Below are positions 15,532 through 25,265 of a stretch of DNA of 64,000 nt, piece by piece. The position numbers and the translations under genes are program-made. Numbering within the stretch: position 1 is the first letter of the stretch; every line of letters begins with the position of its first letter. A model generated the notes under the pieces. The model made no database searches. It was given only the letters and a program-made list of their open reading frames with translations, and was not told the DNA's origin. This stretch comes from CAIQJJ01 sp964606085 (GTDB lineage Bacteria > Chloroflexota > Anaerolineae > Anaerolineales > UBA4823). The DNA is taken from positions 49,784 through 113,783 of the forward strand of contig CAZSFD010000004.1 in assembly GCA_964606085.1 (NCBI GenBank). Direction: 5' to 3'.

Positions 15532-18500
15532 TTAAAGAGCAGGGTTTCGGGCAGCGTTGAAGGCATCGGTGATGTCGTTGAAGGTGGCGTACACCTCGAA
15601 TGGATAAACACCGTCTGGCTCAAAAAGGGGCATGGCGTTGACGCGTATCCAGCGGATTTGCTCCATTTGGGGGTTGAACACACCCATCGCCACCCCCTGC
15701 ACAGCTTTTCCACTGCGCAGCGCCACGGCGGCGGGGTGTTCTTCTCCGGGGAAATCGGAGCCATCTTCATGGATAGACCGCCAGCGTGGATCCATGGGTG
15801 TGCGCCCGGCCATTTGGTCGAGGGTGAGGCCGAGGATGCGTTGAGCAGCAGGGTTGGCGGCGGTGATCTCCCCACGGGCGTTGTGATAGACCACACCTTC
15901 GGCCATCGTCTCGAACAGGCGGCGGAAACGTTCTTCGCTGGCCTGGGCGCGCTCATCGGCCTTTTGCACCTCGGTCAGGTCCATGGCGGTAAACATCACA
16001 CCCTGGCTCAAATCGCCGGGGATCAAGACAGATGAACTAAGCAGAATGGGCAAGAGTGAGCCATCTTTGCGCTGCCAATGGGTGCGCACCGTGCCAGTGC
16101 CTTGCAATTTGATCTGGGCATATTTGTCACGTCCAACGCGCTCGTATTCCTGTTCGCTGGGGTAAATGATACGGGCGCTTTTGCCGATCAGTTCGGAGGG
16201 GCTGTAACCGAGCATCTCACACATTTTGTCATTCACTTCGACAAAAACACGATCCACCAACAGGCCGATTCCCACCGGAGCGGCGCAATAGAGCGTCGAA
16301 AGGCGTGATTCGCTGCCCTGCAAGGCACTTTGAGCCTTTTTCAACTGCGTGATGTCAATAAAAGTCAACACGATACCCGAAATCACCTGCGTGCCGATCA
16401 GATAGGGCATGATGCGCATCAGGAACCAGCTTCCATTTTCCACCTGCACGTCCACCTCGTATTCTTTGGCTGTGCGCTCCACCTGGTGAATCAGTTCCAT
16501 GAGGTGGATATTGCGGAGCAGATGGTTGATGTGGTGGATCGGACGGCCAATGTCGCTTTCGAGCAGGCGGAAAATACGCGTCACATCGGGCGTAAAGCGG
16601 CGGATGTCGAGGTTTTCATCGAGAAAGAGCGTGCCGATGCGGGTGACGGCCATCAGGTTATCGAGGTCGTTGTTCAACTCGGTCAGTTCGATGATTTTGT
16701 TTTGATACTCGCTGTTGACGGTGTGCAGTTCTTCGTTGACCGATTGCAATTCTTCATTGGTGCTTTGTAATTCCTCGTTGCTGGCGAGCAGTTCTTCATT
16801 GGTAGCCTGCAATTCCTCGTTCGAGGTTTCCAACTCTTCGATGGTGGCCTGCAGGTTCTCGCGGGTGAACTGAAGCTCCTGCTCCAGGTCGCGAATGCGC
16901 TGTTCGGCTTCCTCGCTGATGTCATAAACGTGGCCGGCGCTGGCGGTCGCTTCGTGTGGGGTTTGGGTCGTGATCTCCTGGATAAACACGGCGGCTAACG
17001 GTTCCTGGCCGCGGCGGCCAGGCAACAAACGAATGCGCATCTGCGCCAGGCGGGTGCGTTCTGGCCCGGCGAGGCGGATATTGGTATATTTCATCTCTTC
17101 GCCGGTTTTGAAGGTTTTTTGCAACCCCGTCGAAAGTGGGATGGAAAGGTCTTTGACGGCAATCTTGGTGATGTCGCTGGTCATTTTACCGGTCGGCAGC
17201 TTGAAATAACCTTCGGCGTCGCCAAAAATGTGCAATGCTTCCATTTGCTCGTTGACGATGACAGCCAGGGGGAAGTATTCGCCGGCCAGTGAGTGCAAGA
17301 AGCGGTCGAGGATGCGCTCTTCTTCCTGAATGCGCAGCACCTGGCTGGCACCGGGGCGAGTGCGGGCAATTCCCTGGCGCGGTTCTGGAAACGAGGTAAA
17401 TTCTTTGCCATCTACCAGGGGGCGGCGCTTGCCCTTGCAGCGATAGATTTTGAACCTCTGATGCAGCGGCTCGAACAGTTCGGCTGTTTCGCCCGTGGTT
17501 TCGCTGCTGCCAAGGAGCAAAACGCCATTGGGCGCCAACGAGAAATTGAACAGTTCCAGCACCTTGTGTTGCAAGACCGGCTGCAAATAGATCAACAGGT
17601 TGCGGCAACTGGCCAGGCTGATGTTGGTGAAGGGCGGGTCTTTGATCAGGTTATGCTGGGCAAAGACGACCATTTCGCGGATCGAACGTTCGATTTGATA
17701 ATGCTCTTCTTTGCGGTGGAAGTATTTGGCCAGGATGCGCGGCGAAATATCGGCGGCTACACTTTCGGGGTAGAGGCCGGTGCTGGCGGCGGCGATAGCG
17801 TCGCGGTCAATATCGGTGGCGAAGATTTTGACATCTAATCGGGTTTCCATCTGTTCCATCACTTCGCGGCACAAGATGGCCAGAGTGTAGGCTTCCTCAC
17901 CGGTGGAGCAACCCGCCACCCAGAAGCGCAGTTCGCGTTTTTCGGCCTGCGAGAAAATCAGCGGCAGGTAATTGTGTTCCAATTCGTCGAATACTTCGCG
18001 GTCGCGGAAGAAGCTGGTGACACCAATCAGCAGTTCGCGATAAAGTGTCATGACCTCGCCGGGATAGTTTTCCATGTAGTGGACGTAATCGCGCAGATCG
18101 GTCAGTTGGTTGAAGGTCATGCGCCGCTCGATGCGGCGGATAACGGTGGTGGGCTTGTAGAAGGTGAAATCTACACGCGTACGTTCGCGCAGCAGGGCGA
18201 AGATGCGCGTCAGGCCATCTTCATCGGATAACAATGCCGGGGGGTGGTCGGTTTTGACGGCATAAGGATGACGGGCAATGGCGAGCAGCTTTTGCGGCAT
18301 TTCCTCTGGCGACATGATGAAATCGGCCAGGCCAGTCGAAATGGCGGCACGCGGCATGCCATCAAATTTGGCGCTTTCTTCGCTCTGTACCATCACCATG
18401 CCGCCAGCTTCTTTCAGCGCACGAATGCCACGCACACCATCGCTGCCCGTTCCCGAAAGGATGATGCCGATGGCTTTCTCGGCCTGGTCATCGGCCAGTG

Positions 18501-18873
18501 AGCGCAGGAAAACATCAATGGGCAGGTTAATGCCCTTGGCGTGATCGGAATCGCTCAACAAGAGTTTGCCGTGAAAGATGGAGAGGTTTTTCTTGGGTGG
18601 GATCAGGTAAACGGCATTGGCTTCGGCTACCATGCCTTCTTCGGCGCGGCGCACGGGCATTTCGGTGCGTTTGGAGAGCAGTTCCACCATCATGCTTTTG
18701 TAATCGGGCGAAAGGTGTTGGATGACGATGAAGGCCATGCCGCTGTCGGCAGGCATGTGGGTGAAGAAGGCTTCGAGGGCTTCCAATCCCCCGGCAGAAG
18801 CGCCAACACCAACATAAAAAGTGGGCTGATTCAGGTGAGCGGCGACCGGTTGGCTGGAAAGGGATGGGTTCAT
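15532..18873 (-). CDS. CheB-CheR-PAS fusion signalling protein
   Basis: This 1113-residue protein starts at ATG 18873, with GGAG suitably placed upstream; a GTG two codons earlier is also possible. It has a CheB methylesterase domain (about 15-200: Ser in GASAGG, His in QHLSPDYKS, Asp in SGTGSDG), a CheR methyltransferase domain (about 215-480: WVAGCSTGEEAY, NISLASCRNLLIY), a long coiled coil rich in NEELQ/TNEEL repeats (about 640-725) and three PAS domains (about 725-1110). CheB lacks a receiver domain. Such fusions are usually not flagellar; no flagellar or MCP genes are seen here. It may modify another sensor or work with the kinase downstream. Confidence 0.92.
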   Translation of the reverse strand: MNPSLSSQPVAAHLNQPTFYVGVGASAGGLEALEAFFTHMPADSGMAFIVIQHLSPDYKSMMVELLSKRTEMPVRRAEEGMVAEANAVYLIPPKKNLSIFHGKLLLSDSDHAKGINLPIDVFLRSLADDQAEKAIGIILSGTGSDGVRGIRALKEAGGMVMVQSEESAKFDGMPRAAISTGLADFIMSPEEMPQKLLAIARHPYAVKTDHPPALLSDEDGLTRIFALLRERTRVDFTFYKPTTVIRRIERRMTFNQLTDLRDYVHYMENYPGEVMTLYRELLIGVTSFFRDREVFDELEHNYLPLIFSQAEKRELRFWVAGCSTGEEAYTLAILCREVMEQMETRLDVKIFATDIDRDAIAAASTGLYPESVAADISPRILAKYFHRKEEHYQIERSIREMVVFAQHNLIKDPPFTNISLASCRNLLIYLQPVLQHKVLELFNFSLAPNGVLLLGSSETTGETAELFEPLHQRFKIYRCKGKRRPLVDGKEFTSFPEPRQGIARTRPGASQVLRIQEEERILDRFLHSLAGEYFPLAVIVNEQMEALHIFGDAEGYFKLPTGKMTSDITKIAVKDLSIPLSTGLQKTFKTGEEMKYTNIRLAGPERTRLAQMRIRLLPGRRGQEPLAAVFIQEITTQTPHEATASAGHVYDISEEAEQRIRDLEQELQFTRENLQATIEELETSNEELQATNEELLASNEELQSTNEELQSVNEELHTVNSEYQNKIIELTELNNDLDNLMAVTRIGTLFLDENLDIRRFTPDVTRIFRLLESDIGRPIHHINHLLRNIHLMELIHQVERTAKEYEVDVQVENGSWFLMRIMPYLIGTQVISGIVLTFIDITQLKKAQSALQGSESRLSTLYCAAPVGIGLLVDRVFVEVNDKMCEMLGYSPSELIGKSARIIYPSEQEYERVGRDKYAQIKLQGTGTVRTHWQRKDGSLLPILLSSSVLIPGDLSQGVMFTAMDLTEVQKADERAQASEERFRRLFETMAEGVVYHNARGEITAANPAAQRILGLTLDQMAGRTPMDPRWRSIHEDGSDFPGEEHPAAVALRSGKAVQGVAMGVFNPQMEQIRWIRVNAMPLFEPDGVYPFEVYATFNDITDAFNAARNPAL

Positions 18874-18971
18874 TGGCACTCCTTTGGAATAGGCATGGCC
18901 CGTTTTTTACCTGGTGAGACACAGCTCTGGATGGGCCGTATTCTAACGTAAATATGTCCGAATTGGATGAG

Positions 18972-19010
18972 CGGAAAATAAAAACTGGCGAAGTTGCCTT
19001 CGCCAGTTTT
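18972..19010 (-). terminator. Terminator of the tad-comF-hpf transcript
   Basis: A 12-bp stem (AAAACTGGCGAA with TTCGCCAGTTTT) with a 6-nt loop lies 18 bp past the hpf stop. On the minus strand it is followed by TTTTTATTTT. Confidence 0.85.
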
Positions 19011-19027
19011 ACGCACTGCGGCTATGC

Positions 19028-19603
19028 TCACTGGGTGATTGGCTCAATCAACCCATACGTGCCATCCTTGCGGCGATACAGAACGTTGATCATATTGGTA
19101 TTGACATTGTGGAAGATGAAGAAATTGTCATGCCCCAGCAAAATCATCTGTTCAATCGCTTCCATCTCGTCCATGGGGGTCATCGCAAAGCGCTTGCGCC
19201 TGGCAATGACAGGGCCTTCGCTTTCTTCTTCTTCAGGTTCGACAGGCTCAGTTTCGATGGGCAAAACATCGGCGGCGGTTCGCCGGTCAGCACGGCCGCG
19301 ATAGTGTTTGCCCTTGTAACGTTCCATGCGGCGCTGGATTTTGTCCATGGCAGTATCGAACGCTGCCAGTAAATCATCCGCGCTTTCTTCGGAGCGCAGG
19401 ATAAACCCCTTACCATGCACAGTGATTTGCGCCACATGGCGATCATCAGCGCTGCGAGCCGATTTGACATACGCCAAATCTACCCGAGCTTGTTCAATGC
19501 CGTTTAAGTAACGGTCTAATTTGGATGCCTTCTTGGTGACATAATCATTGATGCGATCGGTCACCTCCAGGTTGCGCCCATAGATTTCAATCGTTAGCGT
19601 CAT
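19028..19603 (-). CDS. hpf: Ribosome hibernation promoting factor, long form
   Basis: This 191-residue protein has the N-terminal RaiA/YfiA fold (about 1-100: MTLTIEIYGRNLEVTDRI, VHGKGFILRSEE) and the C-terminal dimerisation domain (about 130-190: FAMTPMDEMEAIEQMILLGHDNFFIF). In the family the long form dimerises 70S ribosomes into inactive 100S particles at stationary phase. The acidic linker (about 105-130) is encoded in part by TTCGACAGGCTCA, a 13-mer that also occurs in the repeat-rich gap at 57148-57160. It is 28 bp downstream of comF and followed by a terminator. Confidence 0.95.
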   Translation of the reverse strand: MTLTIEIYGRNLEVTDRINDYVTKKASKLDRYLNGIEQARVDLAYVKSARSADDRHVAQITVHGKGFILRSEESADDLLAAFDTAMDKIQRRMERYKGKHYRGRADRRTAADVLPIETEPVEPEEEESEGPVIARRKRFAMTPMDEMEAIEQMILLGHDNFFIFHNVNTNMINVLYRRKDGTYGLIEPITQ

Positions 19604-19631
19604 CGTAAGCCTCCTTCAAAAGTAAGATAAG

Positions 19632-20366
19632 TTAGGTTGATCCATCCGTCGAACTTAGAACGGCCCGAGCCAGGGTTAACCCATAAACGGCATGAGCGCC
19701 TGCTTCCAGTAAAGCTGCTGCGCAGGCATCCAGGGTTGCACCGCTGGTTGTAACATCATCCATCACCAGGACGTTTTTTTCTTTGACAAGAGATGATTTG
19801 GCTTCAAACGCGCCAGCGACATTTTGACGGCGTAAAACTGCCGACAAACCGACCTGCGAACGCGTTTCTTTGGCTCGTAATAATGCTTTCGTTTTTAAGG
19901 GGATAGCGCAAGCCAAGGCCACCGGACGCGCCAACAATTCAGCCTGGTTATAGCCGCGCTCGGCCAGGCGGGCGTTTCCAAGTGGCACCGGCACGATCAT
20001 ATCAATCGGCCATTGCAATTCTCGCAAATAGGTTGCCAAAGGCATGGACAAGGCTTCCCCCAAACCAATATCCCGCTGATATTTCAAGCGGTGCAGGGCA
20101 TTACGAATCTTCCCCCCAAAGACAGCCCATGATCGCAAAGCCACATAGTGGGATTTTGTTTTCGCACAGCGCGTACAAATTTTTGCTTCAGGTTGACTCT
20201 GACCACAACAAGGACAAATGGGGTTTTGTATCAAGGTTACACTTTGCTGACAGTCATGGCACCATCGTTCCCCGCGTCGTTCACACCCGCCACAACTGGG
20301 TGGATAAAACCAATCAAGTCCCGTCCAAAAGAGATGATAAAAGTGGTAGGCCAAACGGCCTGTCAT
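19632..20366 (-). CDS. comF: ComF-family phosphoribosyltransferase
   Basis: This 244-residue protein has an N-terminal zinc-ribbon-like region with paired cysteines (CGGCERRGERWCHDC, CPCCGQ, CTRC) and a C-terminal type I phosphoribosyltransferase domain with the PRPP loop VLVMDDVTTSGAT. In naturally transformable bacteria ComFC is a cytoplasmic factor for DNA uptake. Here it lies downstream of tadC (66 bp) and upstream of hpf (28 bp). Competence cannot be claimed from this gene alone, but linkage to a type IV pilus-class system is worth noting. Confidence 0.9.
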   Translation of the reverse strand: MTGRLAYHFYHLFWTGLDWFYPPSCGGCERRGERWCHDCQQSVTLIQNPICPCCGQSQPEAKICTRCAKTKSHYVALRSWAVFGGKIRNALHRLKYQRDIGLGEALSMPLATYLRELQWPIDMIVPVPLGNARLAERGYNQAELLARPVALACAIPLKTKALLRAKETRSQVGLSAVLRRQNVAGAFEAKSSLVKEKNVLVMDDVTTSGATLDACAAALLEAGAHAVYGLTLARAVLSSTDGST

Positions 20367-20432
20367 AGAGTTTCTCCCGATGAATGCAGATCGTTATGAT
20401 ACCCCTTGCCTGAATTTAATTCAGTGGCGTTA

Positions 20433-21377
20433 TTACCTACTCATAAAACCAGACTGCATCAACCTGAAAGCAGCCGGAGCCATCAATACGATACACAAGG
20501 TGGGAAAAATTAAAAATGCCATTGGGATTAGCATTTTGATCGGGGCTTGATGAGCTTCTTCCTCTGCCATCTGCCTTCTACGAATACGCATTTGATCAGA
20601 TTGAATGCGAAGAACCTGGGCCATACTCACGCCCAGTTGCTCACTTTGAATCACCGCAGCCACAAAGCTGGTCATTTCAGCGATACCTAAACGGTCAGCC
20701 ATATCGCGTAGGGCTTCACGGCGCAACTTGCCCAATTGAATTTCGCGCACCACGCGGCCAAAAGCCTGTCCTAATTCGTTATCCCATTTCTCGTAAATCT
20801 TTGCCATTGCAGCATCAAAACCCAGGCCAGCTTCCACGCAAATCGTCAATAAATCCAAAGCATCAGGCATTGCTTTACGAACTGCCTTTTGCCGGCGATC
20901 GATTGTGCTTTTCAAGAATAAATCAGGCAAGAAAAAGCCCAATGCGCTTCCCCCTAGAGCGAACCATATTCCCTTACCAGCAATAGGACTGGTCGGCGGA
21001 GTAAAAAGCTCCAAAACAAAAAACAATGACCCTAGTGGAATGCCCAGAAAGCGCAAAGCAAAAAACATGGCCGGATCTAAACCACCTGGGTTCCCCGCCC
21101 GCTCTAATTTGACCGCTATTTGTTGGATTGCATTTTGTGGTGTAAACCGTAAAGCAATCTCGCCTAGTTTGCGCGCAAAGGGAAAAATCACGCGTTGCAC
21201 AAAAGGTTGGGAAAGTTCAATATCTTCCAGCGTGATGTTCTCACCTTGAGCTGCAAATTCGGCTAACCGAGACTCCAAAGGATCAGCTTCTTCAGGTGAA
21301 CGAATACCAATAACCACTAAAACAATCGCGACAACCACAATCACAGCAATCAGAATGGCAATAAGCGTTATATCCAT
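20433..21377 (-). CDS. tadC: TadC, Flp pilus inner-membrane platform protein
   Basis: This 314-residue type II secretion F-domain protein has an N-terminal membrane segment, two further segments around 115-160, the T2SF domain (KAMPDALDLLTICVEAGLGFDAAM ... QSEQLGVSMAQVLRIQSDQMR) and a C-terminal segment. It should form the platform of the Flp pilus assembly machine with TadB. ATG 21377 is preferred over the GTG six bases upstream because AAGG is better spaced. It follows tadB by 27 bp. Confidence 0.92.
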   Translation of the reverse strand: MDITLIAILIAVIVVVAIVLVVIGIRSPEEADPLESRLAEFAAQGENITLEDIELSQPFVQRVIFPFARKLGEIALRFTPQNAIQQIAVKLERAGNPGGLDPAMFFALRFLGIPLGSLFFVLELFTPPTSPIAGKGIWFALGGSALGFFLPDLFLKSTIDRRQKAVRKAMPDALDLLTICVEAGLGFDAAMAKIYEKWDNELGQAFGRVVREIQLGKLRREALRDMADRLGIAEMTSFVAAVIQSEQLGVSMAQVLRIQSDQMRIRRRQMAEEEAHQAPIKMLIPMAFLIFPTLCIVLMAPAAFRLMQSGFMSR

Positions 21378-21404
21378 ATTCACACCTTGTGACTCACCAA
21401 CCCA

Positions 21405-22373
21405 CTATACTTCAATAGTAGCTATTCTTGTCATAACAAAGTAGCCACTTCCAATCATAACCAGAGCAATAACAATGATAATTATGCCAGCTACAAGAAC
21501 ATCTGGGGCAAATAAAGACATAATATATTCGCGATTCATAAAATATAGTGCAATAAAAACCAGGATCGGCATCACTGAGAGAAAACGTGCGGATATCATC
21601 GCTTGAGATGTCAATACACGAATTTCACCCTTAATACGGACACGCTCACGAATGGTGTGCGAAATCGTACCCAGAATCTCGGCCAAATTACCACCCACTT
21701 CGCGCTGAACATTAATGGCCGTGATGACCAAATCCAAATCTTTGCTGGGTACTCTTCTAAGCAGATTATCAAGGGCCTTTTCCATCGCGATTCCCAGTTG
21801 CATCTCTTGCACAACGCGACGAAACTCATCACTGATAGGAGATGGCAATTCCTTGCTCACCGCTTCCATGGCTTGCATGGTTGAATAGCCAGCCCGCAAA
21901 CCATTTACCATCAAGTTCAACATATCTGAAAGTTGCTCATCAAAACGTCGCAAACGGGCAGATTTCTGGTTGCCGACATAAAGTCGAGGGATGAAAAAGC
22001 CAATTACACCTCCTATTAATGCCGAAAAGGGCTGTTGTCCACCGGCAATATAAGCGATGACAGCCCCCAGGGCTACTACAGCGAGAATAATGAGTAAGTA
22101 TTCACCAACGCGCAACTTAATATCTGCTCGTGCGAGTTCTCTCGATAGTCCCTCACTCCAAGAAAATTGGGTAACACGATCATTAACCCAATCGGCAACA
22201 ACAGATTTTTTTTCGGTGCTAGCCGCCTGTTGATGTTCTGGCTCTTCAAGATAACGCCCCAGGCGATCTTGAACCAACGACTTTTCTTCACGCGACGATA
22301 ACACCAGGCCGACAACCAGCATGATGAGAGCAAGACCAGCACCCAAGATAAGGATAATCGTAGTTAGTGACAT
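21405..22373 (-). CDS. tadB: TadB, Flp pilus inner-membrane platform protein
   Basis: This 322-residue type II secretion F-domain protein has an N-terminal membrane helix (about 5-27), two helices near 95-135, the T2SF core (QLSDMLNLMVNGLRAGYSTMQAMEAVSKELPSP) and C-terminal helices. It pairs with TadC in the pilus machine energised by TadA. It starts 21 bp after the tadA stop. The gene is AT-rich compared with flanking regions (positions 21421-21480 contain 21 G or C out of 60). Confidence 0.93.
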   Translation of the reverse strand: MSLTTIILILGAGLALIMLVVGLVLSSREEKSLVQDRLGRYLEEPEHQQAASTEKKSVVADWVNDRVTQFSWSEGLSRELARADIKLRVGEYLLIILAVVALGAVIAYIAGGQQPFSALIGGVIGFFIPRLYVGNQKSARLRRFDEQLSDMLNLMVNGLRAGYSTMQAMEAVSKELPSPISDEFRRVVQEMQLGIAMEKALDNLLRRVPSKDLDLVITAINVQREVGGNLAEILGTISHTIRERVRIKGEIRVLTSQAMISARFLSVMPILVFIALYFMNREYIMSLFAPDVLVAGIIIIVIALVMIGSGYFVMTRIATIEV

Positions 22374-22394
22374 GGGTTATTTTCAATACTGCAA

Positions 22395-22694
22395 TTAATA
22401 TCGCCGTCTATCGCCAATACCAAAAATGGACGGCGGAAGATGTATGCCCGCCGCTTCTATTTTATCCATAAACTTTGGCCTTAACCCAGTGGGGCGCAAA
22501 CGACCAATCACCTTGCCACCTTCAAAGCCAGATTGCTCGAAAACAAAGATATCCGTCATCGTGATAACATCCCCTTCCATGCCACTGACCTCAGTGATAT
22601 AAGAGACTTTACGAGTGCCATCACGCATACGTTCTTGATGCACCACCAAGTCTATCGCAGACGAGATTTGTTCGCGAATTGCCCGAACAGGCAA
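22395..22694 (-). CDS. tadA: TadA/CpaF pilus ATPase, C-terminal fragment
   Basis: About 99 residues, beginning LPVRAIREQISSAIDLVVHQ, match the very C-terminus of TadA/CpaF secretion ATPases. In family members this follows the motif ending the fragment at 22900-23986 after only about seven residues. Here the two are separated by an unrelated stretch with a stop codon and by 10 Ns. It is therefore the end of the same gene, not a separate gene; the apparent TTG start at 22694 is not real. Confidence 0.9.
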   Translation of the reverse strand: MPVRAIREQISSAIDLVVHQERMRDGTRKVSYITEVSGMEGDVITMTDIFVFEQSGFEGGKVIGRLRPTGLRPKFMDKIEAAGIHLPPSIFGIGDRRRY

Positions 22695-22697
22695 ATT

Positions 22698-22889
22698 TCA
22701 TTTCTTTAGATCTTCCATATGTAATTCATGGCTGCAGAACGAATATTCTTCTTTAAACGTATTTGAGCAAACAATAATTAGCTTATGCGAACAATACTGA
22801 GATATAATTTTTTTATACCACTCAATTCCATTTCTGTCAAGATTAGTTACCGGCTCATCAAGCAGCAACACAGGGCAGTCGGCCAAAAC
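22698..22889 (-). other. Foreign insert: C-terminal fragment of an ABC transporter ATPase
   Basis: On the minus strand this AT-rich stretch encodes about 63 residues with a Walker B and D-loop (VLLLDEPVTNLDRNG) and ends at a TGA. It is the tail of an ABC ATPase in a frame unrelated to tadA, at a contig join beside 10 Ns. Only about 20 bp of tadA seems to be missing here, so the stretch is most simply a chimeric contig end or a wrong gap fill from another, AT-rich genome. A true insertion is less likely. Confidence 0.85.
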
Positions 22890-22899
22890 NNNNNNNNNN
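22890..22899. other. Assembly gap (10 N)
   Basis: Ten unresolved bases lie inside tadA. Sequence to the left is the foreign ABC ATPase fragment and sequence to the right is tadA. Confidence 0.99.
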
Positions 22900-23986
22900 T
22901 CGTCTCGATGCGCGAAAGGGTATCGCGAGGCCCATTCGAGTGGGCCGTTGTCATAGAACCATCGTGGCCGGTATTCATGGCCTGCAACATGTCAAGGGCG
23001 GCTTCATCACGAATTTCACCGACAATGATTCGATCCGGACGCATACGTAAAGCATTCACAACCAGGTGACGGATGGTCACTTCACCGCGCCCCTCAATAT
23101 TGGGGGGGCGAGATTCCAGTGTAACCACATGCTCCTGGCGCAACTGAAGTTCTGCCGCATTCTCAATAGTCACGATACGGTCATCCGCCGGGATGAACAT
23201 AGACAACACATTGAGCAACGTTGTCTTTCCTGAACCGGTACCACCAGATATGACGATATTCAAACTCGATTCGACACATGCCTTAAGAAATTGCAGCGCC
23301 TCCGGTGAAATTGAGCCAAACTGAACCAACTGCTCAATCGTAATCGGATTCTTGGCAAACTTACGGATTGTGATCACAGGACCAACCAGGGAAATAGGGG
23401 GGATGACCGCGTTCACGCGCGAACCATCGGGTAAACGAGCATCAACATAGGGGCTGGATTCATCAATACGGCGGCCTAACGGAGCAACAATTCTTTCAAT
23501 CACGCGCATAACATGATCGTCGCTCTCAAAAGACACAGGCGCACGATGAATTTTCCCTTTTCGCTCAACATAGATATTTTTAGCGCCATTGACCATTATT
23601 TCAGATGTCGAATCATCTTCCAATAAGGGCTGCAAAGGCCCAAAACCCAAAATATCTGCTGCAATCTGTTCAAACAAACGCTGTTTTTCTGGCCTGGATA
23701 ATAAGATATTTTCTTCGGCAAGAACTTGTTCAAACAATTCCTGAATAGTTCCGCGAACTTCATGAACCTTTGTAACATCAGTTGATGGGTCTAACTCGGA
23801 TAACAAACGATTCTGAACTCTTGCCTTCAAGTCAACCAGAGGGTCCTTTTGTGAACTCACCCCCGGCGGAACTACACGTCGCGCCTGCAAGGATGCCAGG
23901 CGCGACTTATTCTCCTCTAACCCCCCAGTAGTCCCTGTTGATGTTTGAGAACCCTGCCCTTGCTCAATGCGTTTGAGTAAAGACAT
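22900..23986 (-). CDS. tadA: TadA/CpaF pilus assembly ATPase, N-terminal and catalytic part
   Basis: About 362 residues from ATG 23986, which has a strong AGGAGG 5 bp upstream. The all-alpha/N-terminal domain spans about 50-200, followed by the RecA-like core: Walker A ISGGTGSGKTTLLN near 246-259, the Asp and His boxes, and RPDRIIVGEIRDEAALDML. It powers Flp pilus assembly by driving TadB/TadC. The reading stops at SRIET at the N-gap; the last ~100 residues are at 22395-22694. The gene is probably intact in the organism. Confidence 0.92.
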
Positions 23987-24003
23987 CTTAGCCTCCTGCC
24001 AAA

Positions 24004-25245
24004 TCACTTTATTTTCGTGCTGGCACCTTCGCCATACGAATCCATGGTTCCCAAACGCTGATGGATTGCATCTGCCAGGGATAGGATACTTTTCGCTACC
24101 GGCTGCGATTTATTGCCCAGCATAAATGGTACGCCTCGGTTGACCGATGGCACAACAACGCGTTCATCAAAGGGAACTACCGCAACAACTTCTTGCTTGA
24201 AATTATCGCTGATTTTTTCAGGCAGGATATTAATGCGCCTATCAAAACGATTTACGACAAACAAAATACGTTTCCGATCAACTCCCAACACATCCGCCAA
24301 ATCCAAAAATAACCTGCAATTTTTCAAAGATGCAATTTCTTGTGTAGTGATCAAAACCAATAAGTCACTTGCGTCAATGACGTTCAAAGTAACATCCGAT
24401 AAATCTGAAGAAGCATCTACCACAATATATGCATATAACCTGCTCAGAAATTTTAGGACTTTAAGAAATTGATCGCCATTAACATTTTCAGCATCCTCAG
24501 GCTTGTGTGGGGCCGGCAAAATCTTAACCCCGGATGGACCATGTTTCACCAACACGCTTTCGACAATTTCTGGATCGAGTTCATCGGCTCGTGGCGCCAG
24601 GTCAACAATACTATTTTTCCCTTTTTCATTAAGTAAAATGGCAATATCACCAAATTGCAAGTTTCCATCAACCAAAACTGTCGGCGTTCCCTCGCTTTGC
24701 AGACTTACAGCCAGATTGGTAGCGATTGTGGTACAGCCAGTCCCACCTTTAGGGCTGTAGATGGCGATGATCTTGCCGTTGCTCACTGTGGCAGAAGCAG
24801 CCATCTGCCCCGATCCACCAGGTTGAGTCAGTAATACCTGACTGGTCTTGGAACGTTCCTCACGAGACCTTACCCCCGCCCTGCGAATAGCAGATGTCAA
24901 TTCATCTACTGAAGGGGGTTTGGTAAGAAAATCGCGCGCACCGGCCAGCATAGCCCGGCGCATGTAATTCGGATCACTTTGTACCGATAAAATGATGATC
25001 TGAGAAAATGGAATGATCTTTTGGATAGCTTCAGTTGCGGTAATGCCATCCATATCCGGCATGTTGATGTCCATCAAGATTACATCTGGCTTGGTCTCTT
25101 TCGCCAAATCCAGGCCTTCACGACCCGTTCGAGCCACACCAACAACATCAACATCCGTTTCGAATTGAAGCAGTTTACGGATATTCTCGCGCGTTTCGGC
25201 TATATCATCAACAATGATTACGCGAATTTTTTCAACAGATGCCAT
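24004..25245 (-). CDS. tadZ: TadZ/CpaE-like receiver-ParA protein of the Tad system
   Basis: This 413-residue protein joins an N-terminal receiver domain (about 5-125; phospho-acceptor Asp in VILMDINMPDMDG, Lys in FLTKPPS) to a MinD/ParA-like ATPase (about 155-390) with a deviant Walker A, YSPKGGTGCTTIATNLA. In Tad systems this protein localises the pilus machine, often to a pole. The presence of a complete receiver with its aspartate suggests control by phosphorylation. It lies between cpaB and tadA with short gaps. Confidence 0.9.
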   Translation of the reverse strand: MASVEKIRVIIVDDIAETRENIRKLLQFETDVDVVGVARTGREGLDLAKETKPDVILMDINMPDMDGITATEAIQKIIPFSQIIILSVQSDPNYMRRAMLAGARDFLTKPPSVDELTSAIRRAGVRSREERSKTSQVLLTQPGGSGQMAASATVSNGKIIAIYSPKGGTGCTTIATNLAVSLQSEGTPTVLVDGNLQFGDIAILLNEKGKNSIVDLAPRADELDPEIVESVLVKHGPSGVKILPAPHKPEDAENVNGDQFLKVLKFLSRLYAYIVVDASSDLSDVTLNVIDASDLLVLITTQEIASLKNCRLFLDLADVLGVDRKRILFVVNRFDRRINILPEKISDNFKQEVVAVVPFDERVVVPSVNRGVPFMLGNKSQPVAKSILSLADAIHQRLGTMDSYGEGASTKIK

Positions 25246-25265
25246 AAGAGATTATCCCGATCTAG

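Noticed and set aside
22698..22886. A separate ABC transporter ATPase gene
   Set aside because: It is only the C-terminal end of such a protein, lies at an N-gap inside tadA and has a base composition unlike the gene around it. An assembly artefact is the simplest reading.
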